64,000 nt of DNA from contig DF237101.1 in NCBI GenBank assembly GCA_000708835.1, positions 62,001 to 126,000 of the forward strand, given 5' to 3'. A model generated the notes under the pieces. It was not told where the DNA came from, did not search any database, and saw nothing but the letters and a program-made list of their open reading frames with translations. The stretch is from Klebsormidium nitens (taxonomy: Eukaryota > Streptophyta > Klebsormidiophyceae > Klebsormidiales > Klebsormidiaceae). Below are positions 30,396-42,600 of this stretch, piece by piece; positions within the stretch are counted from its first letter, which is position 1; each line of letters starts with the position of its first letter. Both the position numbers and the translations under genes were made by a program.

Positions 30396-33300
30396 ATGGC
30401 GGAAGAAACGGAATTGGCTGTCAGCATTCCCTGTGCTTACACCATAGAAGCCCTCATCAAGCTCAAAGTGATCCGGGTGTTTGTGTACGCTAGGCTCGAT
30501 TGCGTTCATGACCACCCCCAGAACCAAAGAACCGAGTGCCAACTCGATAGCAATAAGGATAGCACTGAATGTCCCAGCTCAGTGGTTCCTTCTATGACTG
30601 GGGCTGAAGTTGCCCTGGTTGATAAGGGGGGAGCGACAGTCATCCAAGTTTCTATTGCGGACTCTCGAGCAGACTCTTGTAGAAAGCAACGTCGTATGAT
30701 TTCTCTGCCGGAAGAAGTGGTGATTGACAGACAGTCTCTGAGTGTCATCGAGCGCCCCGACCACCTGGAGCTGAAGTTGCAGATTGTGGCATCGCTTGGT
30801 GAGGGCAACTGGGGAGCCGGGAGCAGCTCAAGCAACACCGAGATGAAGACGTTCCAGGAGAAAGGGTGCTTTGCATGTGGAGGGTGCGGACAGCCTGTAG
30901 TAGAACAAGGAATCAAGTGAGTGCTCAATCGATGACTACAAATGATGAGAGGCATGTCTCTCAGATTCTGACAAGTGTTTCATGCTAAGATCGATCAAGT
31001 GTCCCACACAAAGATCTGTTGATGTTACTCACGAGCTTGTTAGCTAAAGTATGATTGACTTTTACATGCCTGTCAGCTAGTTGGTATTGAGCTGAAGCTA
31101 TTAGTAAGAGGAGCTGAAGCTGTGTCATACCATGAAATTCGCAGACTACACATTTTGGAGAATCATTCCTTTTACTCGTCAGGATGTTGCGGCCGTCCCT
31201 GAAAGACCTCTCACCCAGCTAATGAACTATTCACCTGTTCCTTGGTGCGTAAATACTTCGATGGCTTTGGTGGACGAAATCGGTCTCACAGTGTCCCTGA
31301 GAGCTAGGCAGAGTTTCTGTTGCCAGGTTTCTAAGGCTTCGATCCTAGCACTGTGCTCCTCCAATATTGGATTATTTCGTATAGTGTCCACTTGCAGACT
31401 CCCTTGGCGGTTGTCAAAGACGCCTTGGACGCGTTCCAGCCACAGATCATTGTTGTCTCCTCCAATCTGTTCCATCTTGGGTTACATACAAGGACGGTAT
31501 GAACAAGGACTTCCTGATCGAAGAAGCATAAAAGTTGCACTATCAACCCTGTCAATCAAGTACCTACCTCCTGAGAAGAGGCAATCTCTCGGCTCAACCG
31601 TCCAGCTTTCTCACCGCTTGAGTCCTGATTGCAGGCACTTCTTCCCGATGCCGTCTGAGAACTGGGAAGAGCTCGCAGACCACTGGTTCGATCTGCAATG
31701 TGGGTGCGGTGGGCCCGTCAAAGCTTCGAACCTGGCCCGGAAAGTGCAAGCGCGCTTGGTCCCAACTCGAGCCACGTGCCTCGTAGGCACCACGAGCTAC
31801 TTGCTGCATGAAAGCGACCTTGTCGCAAGCGGTGGACAGAAGGAAAGGGAATGGGGCTCTCTGCCAAATGGCCTCCCGGTTGGAAACCAGCCTCTCAACA
31901 CGGAGAGAGCAGTTACGGAGTCGTTGGAAAGAAGCTCGAGCGATGGAGCTGGTTCTTCAGAGGGTGATGCCACGTCACGGGAGGTTTTGCAGCGGCGACG
32001 ACAGAGTGTCATGCATGTTACAGACGAGCAGTCGCTTTACAGTGCAGCAACAATGAGCCCTGCATTTGAGACGCCTGAGTCCGTTCCAATTCAACGAAAC
32101 AACAGTCAGGATGAGGATTGTGAGCCGACCGCCTCCAAAAGCGAACCAAGCAACGAGTTCGACAGCAGTCGTTTGGACGAAGGAAGAGAAGAGGAGAGTG
32201 GTGTGGCTCCTGCTTCGTGCTGTGGACACGTGGAGTCGGCTGCTGACGTGGCAGTCGAGCTGGCGCCGGAACGCATTCAGGAGCTGGCAGAAGGGCCGAT
32301 TGAGGTAACGAAAGTGAACACTGTGATTCCGAAGGTCTCTCACTTTTTCTCTTCCGGGCGAGGTTATTCATTGAGTGCTCTGTCCACTTATTCGAAGGTA
32401 CTGCGCTTGTCTTTCAGGTGAATATTGCCTGTGCTTCGAGGAAGTTCTTCCCTATGCTTCGAGGAAGTTCTTCCGCCTCTATTCAATTTTTGGCTGCAGT
32501 CTTCTACGCATAGATTCAAAAGCGTTTGTGATCCCAACGGTTATCGTCATTGTGACCTTCGCAGCATAGGGGCGAGCGTCTCAATCACTGCCGATCAGTA
32601 TCCATGGGCTTCTTTGAACAGATTCTTGGACCTCCTCGAGGACCTTTACAACAACCACGTGACAAAGTGCCTATCTTTAGATCTTTCAGTTGCAAAGCAT
32701 GAAAATCTGCAGTCAGTCGGTTGAAAGGGAACTTTCTCAAACGTGTCCAAAAGTGGGACTTCTCGTGAACCTCATCGAATCCTGATAAATCTCGTTAAGC
32801 CTCGTCGGCTTCCTAATCGACTTGCAAACGGACGTGCAGCCGACCGAGCCCCTCACGGGCGCCCACAAGTGGATCCGCGTCCGTTGCCCCTGCTGCACGG
32901 AAACGCTAGGAGTGCGTCGAGCCACAGGTCAGGCTTCCTTCCGTTTCTTGCCCGTTCCGTTCCGTTGGTCGCCCAGGTCGGTTCATGCAGTGAAGCTGGA
33001 CCTTGTACTTACACTGAGGATCCTCTTCGATCGGGGCTCCTTCTCTTGCCGCTCTCTGCAACCCCTTTCGAATTGAAAATCAACCTCACCAAGCCCAGGT
33101 TGGCTTGCCTTACCGATGGTTGTATTCTTCTGATTCGTTGGGCCATTCCGCTCGTCCACTCCTCTGTCGGGACCACCGTTCCGTTCGCTTGATTCCCCAT
33201 GCTGTCCCACGCTAGGCTCGCAGACGTGCGGACGAGCCAATCACCTGGAAGCAACACTTCCACTTTCTTCTCTGCGCCGCTTCCATGGAACTCGACACAC

Positions 33301-34752
33301 CTTTGAAAGCTTGCGTTTCTTCCTACGTTGGAAGTTGCCCCGTGAACTGGAGCTAACGTCGGCATGACGTCATCCGTGTGCAGAGGACCAAACGACAGCC
33401 AGCCCAGGCGTGTATCTTTTCAAGCACCGTGTGGTACTGTGCGGGGGAGCCTCGACTTCACCAAGTCGAAAGATCACGTGAGTCTGCATCTCGTCTGGCT
33501 TGTTGGGTAGAAATGAGTGCACGTGATCATAGTTGTTTTGCCGTCCTAATCTGCTAAAAGTGAAAAGCGCCAGCCTCTCGGGAATAACCGCTCTGCCCGT
33601 GTCACATCTGCCCGTGGTTTGATTCTGTAACCCCGCGTGTTAGAGGACTGTATTCGTGGTCCGCTCACTTCACCTTGGTCGTTGGACTTTTCAGCCAGAA
33701 GTTTTGCTTTCTCAGTGCTTCGTTCTGTTTTTGCATCGGTTACACCTGCATTGCCGGCGAACAGTTCAAATTCTGCCTCTTCAACGCTGTCCGTTCCTTC
33801 CCTAGGGCTTCATCCGTCTGCGGTTCTCACTGACTGTTCAAATCGCTCTGTTCAGAATCAGATACGGTTCGTTCGCTACTGCGACGAACAGAACCCCCCA
33901 GCCCGATTAGCAAACGACAAATGAAACGTTGCTGTCTTCAGCTAATCCGCATCTCGTCTGCCAGGCGCGAGGCCCTGTTGGCACACTTCTCGGCACGGCT
34001 CCAGCAGGCCGCGGAGCAGAGCCTCTGCTCGCGCTTCCTTCTACAAGGCCTCCTCACCGGAAAGCCGTACTGCCACGTCACGGTCCTCAGCCGAGAGACG
34101 TTTGTCTGGAGCGGCCTTTTAAACGGGAGCGGCGACGGCAGCCAACGGTCGCAGGGTTTGAAGGTTCTTCTGACATACCCATCGGACGCCGTGGCGGGGT
34201 GAGTAAGAATCTGGATTTGTATGTTGAGCAGACAATGCTCTTTTATTGATGGTGGAGAGAAACAGTGACCTACTCTCAGTTTTTCAGTCGTTAGGTCGAC
34301 AATGCGTTTCGACCGGGTTGGTAAGGTACGGGAATCCAACTTTCGCAGGCGCGAGCGTACGAGTTTAGTTCACCAATCAGTGCCCCGAGTGTGAAGCGAC
34401 CCATTTCGATTTGCCCAGGAGCGGAGTTGCCAAAAGCTGTCTGGTCATGGCACGGCTTCGTCTTCTTACATGAACATGGCTCAGATACGGTGTGCTGGAA
34501 TTTAAGTGCTGTAGACGCAGTTACAAATATTATTTGTCTCGTAGCAAAGAGCGGACTTCCTCGCTGGAAACACATACGGATTGCGCTTCCGCCTGCAGCA
34601 CGCCCGCGGATCCGAAGCGGAGTAACCAGTTCGAGAGAGTCTTCCTTCTAGAGGACGACGCAGAGGAGCTGCTTCGCATCCTGGTCGCCAACAATGAGAA
34701 GTACCCGCTGTCGTGTCGAACCCTTAACCGTGCATCGCTGAGCTTCCTATAG
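30396..34752 (+). CDS. UBE3D: UBE3D-type (HECT_2) E2-binding protein
   Basis: Six exons, 30396-30916, 31635-32304, 32840-32927, 33384-33477, 33965-34198 and 34599-34752, agree in phase at every junction and give 586 residues. Family features in order: CFACGGCGQPV in the first exon, PSENWEELADHWFDLQCGCG in the second, VRCPCCTETLG in the third, GVYLFKHRVVLCG in the fourth and the typical C-terminal VFLLEDDAEELLRILVANN...LSFL in the last. The protein family binds ubiquitin-conjugating enzymes and has been described as an E3-like factor; that role is transferred by similarity. The second exon includes a Ser/Glu-rich insert of about 150 residues, apparently disordered. It is divergent to HLB1. A 22-base sequence is tandemly duplicated in the second intron (32431-32475). 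Confidence 0.8.
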
Positions 34753-36417
34753 GGAGAGTACGAACCGTAGGCAGTTTACAAATCTTCGTAAGCTATCTTG
34801 GCAGCTTGACCTGGCAGCGGCGCTCAAGCTCCGAATATTGATCACCCGGAAGCAATGGGTCGACATACTATTTTCAGTCAATCGAAATATGACTCTATTG
34901 ACCCGGATCCGGACTCCGACAAGGGGAAGGTCCTTGCTTCTCTGATTTACAGCCAGTCAGTTGTGTGTAACAAGATCTTGGTATCTAGCTCGACCAGGAG
35001 ATTGACTCCCTGGCACCAATCACTAGCGCACGGACACCCACTTTACATGCTCAACTACAATGTGCCGTTTAGTATTCAAGTCCGACTTCATGTTATTGCT
35101 TGGGAGGGGAAAAGCGGCGAGGCGCGACGGATGCCACGCCGCGGGCCATTCGCGCCTGGGCTGCGCGGCGGCCAATTGTAAGTAATGGAATTCTGTGCGT
35201 GCTGAACTGCATACCACATGGCACTGTTCAATTAAGATTGGAGTCACGTACGTCAGCTACAGTCCGGAAAATTGATCGTCGGTATGATCTTTATGGTTAA
35301 GCTCACAGTGAGCTCAGAGTTTCATTGAGTTTCCGCTGGCCCATGCAGCGGTATTCGGGTATCAAGTTGTTACCGTCTCCAACATAACGCTTGCATGAAA
35401 CGATATTGGCACTTTACTTGGCATGGTACATAGGCACTTGAATGTGCGAGTTTTACGTGCGCGGGCCACAATCGATCACTGTAACACGTCCAAATGAAGC
35501 CGGACTCACCATGCTGCCATGAATTAGTATACATTCTTGTAAGTATGGCACGATTGCATGGCGGCTGCTTGGTGAGTAGGAGCCATGAGCCGGATTGAAT
35601 GCTAGCTCGATTCACTATCGACAGCCCTTGACTGATTCCTGTTCCTCATGAATGCTATTAGCAAGACGTCTCGATTTTCAGCAGCGCGCGGTATACATCG
35701 AAATTACATTCGATGCAGCCATGCAGTTGATCTGGAAATAGGTACTGTCGAGGCGTTATTCTTCAGGGCTTTGTAGTACGCGGCCGTGGTGAGTCCTGGA
35801 CCAGTCTCATGGAACCTCGCGATTTGCGCCAGGCATCCGAGATGTTCATCAGGCCTGGCAATTTCGATTGTAAGTCTACATTGTTAATTGTTTGACCAAA
35901 TATCAGTCCTCTTTAGTACTTATCCGCACAGATTCGAAACTGAAACCTCGTTCATTGAACTGGTGACCTGAGCTCACATAACAATACGCGCTCTCGCTAT
36001 TCCTGCTTGACTTTGAATTTTTTGACCCCGCAAGCAGCCCCCGCTGTGCAACTTGCGGCGCGCAGTGTGATCCAGTCTGTGCATGCAGCTATCCTCAGTA
36101 CTGTCGCGCTCTTCGCTTTACCTCGCTTCACTTGCTTAACCTAATGACCGAGCTACTTGATTGATCTACGGTTCACATGGTACATTATGGACATACCGAC
36201 AGATGCTTAAAGTTTGACTCTAATGCAAGCGCCCCTCATCCAAGCAAGACTGCTGTTTTGACGGATTTTGGTTGACGCGGGTTGGCACTTTTTCTACACC
36301 CAGCGGACATTTGGACGCGCCTTCTCAGCAGCAGCCGTCGTCCGCAACAGAGAGCGACGCGTTGCCACTGGCGACCTAGTAACTGGAGTCCGACTTTGAC
36401 GGTCCCCTCGCAATACC
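34753..36417. other. Convergent intergenic region
   Basis: About 1.7 kb between the UBE3D-like gene and the kinase 3' end. No open coding pattern, RNA gene or strong repeat is seen. Short frames here lack family features. Confidence 0.5.
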
Positions 36418-36606
36418 GGTAACGCCCATTTTACATGAGAGCCATTGCACTTAGGATCCAAGCTACCCGGGCGGACAAACTAAATTCCCTAACCAACAGC
36501 ATCACCCGCTCCGCACCCGAACCCATTCTAACCACCAAACTAACACTACCCGTCTCCCGGGCGCCAATCTTGAGTGAAATGGCTCTTAATCGAAATGGGA
36601 GTTACC
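36418..36606 (-). mobile_element. G-rich-core TIR element (E2)
   Basis: Terminal repeats start GGTAACGCCCATTT at the left and GGTAACTCCCATTT inverted at the right; each contains two related CCATT blocks. On the minus strand the core reads GTTAGTTTGGTGGTTAGAATGGGTTCGGGTGCGGAGCGGG (core positions about 36495-36550). It lies 94 bases 3' of the kinase stop codon. Confidence 0.8.
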
Positions 36607-36699
36607 AGAATTGCCTCGCAGACCAGGTAAAGGGGCGACCAAGGACTGCACTTGGAGGGGCAAAGCGTCGCCGAAGCCACGTGGGCGCCCACGCCCTCA

Positions 36700-39600
36700 T
36701 TACGTCAGCGCTCCTTGCTTGACGAAGCTCTTGATGGTGCTTACCAGCAACGGCATGTTGATCGGTTTCGTGAGGTACCTGGCATGAGGAAAGTAGCCAG
36801 GATGCTTGAAAGAGTCCCCGGAGCCTTCCATTATTTGCAGAAGAGAACCGACTCGCGTGCGTCGCAAATTGCGCAAAGGGAACGAACAAAGAAGGTGTCA
36901 AACGTGCCTGTTTTCAGAACGGGCAAAATTGGCCGGTCAACGATTCAAGGTCTCGTGATTCTGAAACGGGAACAAACTGCCCGTTTTTTTTGATATCGAA
37001 AGAGGGTGCCATCCGAGACGTCAGACTTTTTGTTAGAGCTTGAATCCACCCTGGCAGGACCGCTTTGCACAAGCAAGCATGGCGGCAGCATGGGTCTAGC
37101 GCGACTCCTTTTGTTTACTGACACACACTCGGCACCGCCGAAATGGATCAGAGCAGCCCAGAGTACGTCCCCAATTGTGATTAATCACCAGGGGTAGAGA
37201 AACATGCAAGTACAGAGGGGAAAAGACATTCTTCGTTGCTTAATACCTCACGTCTCAAGCCTCAAGCGGAAACTATTACAGCTTCTCCCGAGCAACCTGC
37301 CAGTTTTAGTGGGAAAATTGGTCTAAGTTAGTCAGTCTGCTGATGAGTGAAATTAGTCTAAGTTAGATGACACTAAAACTGGCAGGTTGCTCGGGAGAAG
37401 CTGTAATCACATAGAAACACGGCGCGCGTTTTCTCACCCGTCCATCCCGACCCCCAGGCACTTCTCTTTGTCAGTCGCCATTGCGTGCGCTGCACGAGAG
37501 CCACAGCGCAGATCATAGAATCAGGTCGTCGCTTCCGGCAGGAAACTCAAGAAAGACAATAGTAAGCCGAGAGAATAGTAAGGTAACCGCACTGGGACGG
37601 GTAGGGTTGGTTTGGTGGTTAGTGTGGGTACGGGTGCGGAGCAGGTGTATTTTTGGGTTAGGGTTTTTAGTGTTAGTCGGAGCTTATCAGTATCTTGGCT
37701 TACTATTATCTTTCTTGAGAGTTATGCTTCCGGCGTTCTCGGACAGCCAAATGGTGGTCAATTCTCTTCTTACGTCTTTTTGCTGACAACCGGCGGAGGC
37801 GGTCACCCCACTCTACTTACTAGTCTAGTAAATCCTGCTTGGTTGAGGGAAGAGCTTTCGTTGAAACGCGAGGTTAGATTCACGGAGCGAAAACCTCTAC
37901 CAGCGAGTCAACTGTGATCCGTCACTGTTTCTTGTTTCTTCTTTGAAGAGACCAGCTAGTGATGCGAGGCTGCATCCCATTAATCGAAAGTTTCTTCGTT
38001 CTACAACGCGGGCTGCATCACAGGTGCTTGAAATAGAATAATGACGGGTAACACATTCAGTTACGAACCCTTCACTAAACAAGATAATGTACGGGATATT
38101 CAATCTGGGGTAAACAAATAACGGGAGAATCGTTTAAGAGAAATCTTTGATGTTGGATATTTGCTGAATAACTCCTCCCCTTTCAGGAACCTCGCAAGAC
38201 TTGGAACGTCGAAAGAAGGGACTTTCTGCTATGCTGACACTCCGTTCGAAGCCAACCATTGTTCTCGGGCCCACCGTGCCACAAAACAAACCGCAGAACA
38301 AATCCGGCACCAGAGGAGTTCCAAGGCCCAGAGTGGAAGCGAAAACTGCCAACGAGACTGATGCGCACGTGAATCCTCGATCCGCAAACGTTATGTTCTT
38401 TCCTGGAGCTCACCCGTTAAAGCTACGATGGGCACGTGCACTTTCTCCCCCTTCTCTAGTTCCCGGATCTCGGTCGTGGCGCCGTAGCCGTCCAGCACCG
38501 GCATCTGGCAGTCCATGAGAACTAGATCGAAGCAGCCGGACGTCCGCAAGGCCTCGGCCAGGGCGTCCGCGGGGGGTCCAAATTCGGACAGCGAGGGAGG
38601 GGCTTTTTGGGCGTTCAGTTGGAGCTCCATCGCGGCCAAGATGGCGTTCACCGCCTGCGGAATACAAGAATTTCTGGAATAATTTTCTTGGGTCTATTCA
38701 TCGGGAAACGGTGTGAAGAACTCGTCTAGTTCTTGGGATCCAGGAAATTGGGAGTTGGAAGTGCCGGGCTCTTCTCAACTTGAAGACTGCGAGATCAGAA
38801 GCGTTTTGGGGGCAGCTTGAGTCACCGTTGGCTCCGGCGCAGAGGAAAGAGATACTTTGACGTTGAGAGAGCATTTTCCAGGGAGCCAGACAGGGCTGTT
38901 ATGTTGACTGGGGCTTCTTCGTTCAGCTTGCTCCAGATCTTACCCAATCTATTGCATAGACGGCCCTCCATCCCTGCCATCTGTGCCCGACGAAGCACAA
39001 AAAGCAAACCAGTAAAGATTCTCATTTTGGAACACATCCCAACAGTTTCTTGCCTATTGTGCACTGTCACGTAAACTGGAAGGGGCGGACAAGCGGACAC
39101 CAACTCCGACTTTTTTCTTCTGAACACGACTCATCGCCAAATTCGCTCTTAAGCAAGCCTGTGTCATCTGTGGTGCTCCTCCACTCCGCAAAATCTTGGT
39201 CACCAGGAGCTTCTGAAAGAGGTATGACTCAAAACGCAGCTTTTCAAGCTATCCATAAAAGCTGTTTCCCGTCTAAGCAAATACACAGAGAGAAGAGAGC
39301 CAGCAATAAAACCTCTCTGGACATGCTTCCCATCCTATCTCCGTTTCAGAATTGGAAGCCCGAATGAAGTGATCGTGCTTGGCACTGCTTTGATCTCACC
39401 TGCCGCCCGTTCTCGACCGCAAACACACGCGCCCCGACTCTGGTCAGAATCGTCGTCGCCAGCTTTCGCAGCAGTACCGTATCTTCCACGATCAAAATGT
39501 GCACACCCGCGAGCGGCAGGCCCTCTCCCCCGGGCTCCCCTCCAGGTTTGCCAGTCGCCTTGACCTTACCCGGTTGCTTCTCACCGGTCACCTCTTGACT

Positions 39601-42600
39601 GACGCTCGCTTCTGCCGGCGGTGGGTTTGCGGCCCGGGGCTCCCTTATGCTCATTGTAGCCAATCTAGTTGTCATCGTCCGGGTTTCAGAGCTTGCGGAC
39701 GCGGTTCTTTCAGCAAAAAGGGAGGGTGTCCGCCAATCCGTTGGAGTTTCGGGCCCCTTCTCATCGACCGCACCGCGGGTCGCAGCGAACGCTATGCCCG
39801 ATTGGATCATAAGCTCTTGCCTCTCGTCTTCCGTCATAACGACCGGTTTTCTAAACGGGCGGCCTTTCGGTAACCCGTTTTCGGACTCCACTGGGGGCGA
39901 CGCCGGGACTGCAGTCCCCAGAAGGGCGTCCGGATTCCGGTTGTCGCTAAGCATGGCGGTTAGCAGGGACAGCAGCCGCGACGGGTGGAGCACGTCATAC
40001 GCTATGATGCCGCACCCGGAGGCCGCGCGCATCTCCTCGTACATCGCCCCGGGCAGCGCGAAGGAGACGAGCCACGCGACGGCGACACGTGGCGCGTTCG
40101 GGGCCGTCCGATCGTAGTCTCCCAGGAGGGAGCGTAGTGTGACGGATAACGCCTCGGGGCACGGGAACCCGGGCACAACTGACGTGTCGAGAATCAGGAG
40201 CAGGGACCCGGAGAAATTGCCCCGGTTGCTTTGCTTGCTCGAACCGCTTTCTCGAGGAGGCTGCACAAAGAGTTGGGGGCCCGGCGGCGCTATCTCGCTT
40301 GGCGTCGCGTCGCTTTCGCTCGGCCACAACCGGGAGGGCTTCCGGATCTGGGTACTGTTGCTCGCACTACACTGCGGACGTCCGTCCCTGTCAGTCGAAA
40401 GGTCCGCATCTTCGTCCACAGTCTCGATACGGGCGCTGTGCTTGCTGCTGAGCAATTGGGTGAACGTCTCCCGCAGGCCGCCCCACCGCTCGGCCACGTG
40501 AACCCTCAAGCCCCGCCGCGTCATCCAGGCCGCGGCCGCGGCGCGCCCCGCGGGATCCCCCTTCAGGAGCAAGACGGTGGTCCCTTCGACACGAGACAGA
40601 ATGGAACGTTCTCTGCGCGGAAAGTCGGACGCAGACGCGGTGGAGGACATCCGTCGGACTTCCGGCCGTCGAGGTTCCGCTGCGGACGGCAGCGCCGCGA
40701 CTTGCGATGACTTTGCCCCGGTTGCTTGGTTCCCGAGCGCTTTGAACGCCGCTTCCGGTGTGCCGAAAAAGCTTCCGTTGCCGTCGGGGGAGTCTTCCGG
40801 CGGAAGCCCGAGCACGATATGGAACCGGAAGAGACTCCCGGGCTCTGCTTTGTCCTCAATTCGAATGGCGCCCCCCATGAGGGAGACCAGGTTTTTCACC
40901 ATTGCGAGGCCCAGACCGTATCCGCCGCTGTGCCGGGACCCCTGGGTGAAGCTCCCGAGGACTTCCGTCCGCCGGCTGGGTGGAATCCCGACGCCTGTGG
41001 ACGAAAACCCGGAGGAGCGGTCGAGACTATAAGCGGAACACGATACCTCAGGTAAACAGGGCCCTTCAGGCATGCGATGCTTTCCTTCCTAGTGTGGGAC
41101 CGTTGTTCTTCTGGGTTTCAGGCGGTGCTCCTGATTCTACAAGCCAATCTCGTATTCAGACGAAATGTTGCACTACGGGAAGTGAAAGTGGACTGCAGGC
41201 TCCTTCGGGCAAGGGACCGTGAGCAGAATATTCTGAATACTTTACGTTTGGATTAGAAGAATGAGAGGCAGCCTGAGTGGACGGGCGAATGCTCGAAGAT
41301 CTTTGATGCCAGCCTTTGACACCTGAGATTCCTCCCTTGTGTTGTGGAAAGTGTGCAGCTTGATCACTCAAAGAGCAGGTTGATTCAAGTCAAAAGGAGA
41401 GGCAATAAAGGGCAACGAGGTGGCCGTCTGGATAATAATCGTCCAGATTCCCAACAGGCTTCGATGCCCTCAGAATTTGCTATAGAGCCCAAGAAGCAAT
41501 GATGCAGATCCAAAAAAATTACCTGGTCTTTGAAAGCTGCACGCTATCCGAAAATACAGGTTCACCTATGCAGCGCGGCCCCTTATGCATCCGAAGAATC
41601 ATTCTTTGTCGCTGACTATTCGACACTCTTGCCCCACTATGGGTGAAGTGAAAACTGGATGCAGTACTCGGTATAGGAGCAGAGAGCACAGGTTTATTGA
41701 AGAGAGAGCGCCGAACTTTACTGCTCATGCTTCAATCAAAGTGAATCTAAAAGAAGACTTACCGGTGTCGTCCACTTCGAAGACGATCGTTGTCCTCCTC
41801 AAACTCTCAACTCTGCTGGACAGTTTCTTCGACGCGACTCGAATCAACGTTCGGAACACTTTGTGGATGGGCTTTGGCGTTGATGTGGTAGCGGGCGAAT
41901 CGGGCAGAACCGAAGCTCGAACCACTATATGGCCCTCATTCGTGAACTGCGCAAAGGTTGGAGCACGGAGTCATTCTTTGCCAGAGTTTCATTCTTCTTG
42001 GGCTTACGGTGCTGGTGGATGAAGCGTCGAGGTCGAGACAGACTTTTCTTTGCGACCTACTGCCAAGTACTCAAAACCGACAGGCTTGTTCAGGAGTCCC
42101 AGAAAAATTCTCCAGAAGAGCTAATCTGCTGATTGGTGCTCGCAGCAGGAAGCTCTCCCGTCTTCATAACGCTCTTCGCCCCTACCCCAGTTTTCCTACT
42201 CGCGCTACCCCTCTAACGAACAAGGAATCTCGCGTTTCATCATTTGCTAAGCGAGGGAGTAGGGCTTCCATTTAAAATCTAATACTTCTACTAAAATCAG
42301 AAATTTATCACTCTTCTCGAAACTCACCGTCACTGCATTGCCCACCAGGTTCGCCAGGATCTGCCGCACGCGCGCGCAGTCCCCGACGACTCTCCGCGGA
42401 ACGCCGTCGTCCAGGTCGAGAACTAGTGCGACGCCCTTTTTGGCGGACTGCACCGCGAACATGTCCACCAGCGCCTCCAGCTCCTGGCCCAGGTCGAACG
42501 GGCCCGCCTCCAGGCTCAGCTTGCCGGACTCAACCTGGACGTCCGAAGCGCACGGAGGTCAGCGTCCGGAAAAATGGTCCTGACTTGCTGGACTCAACAA

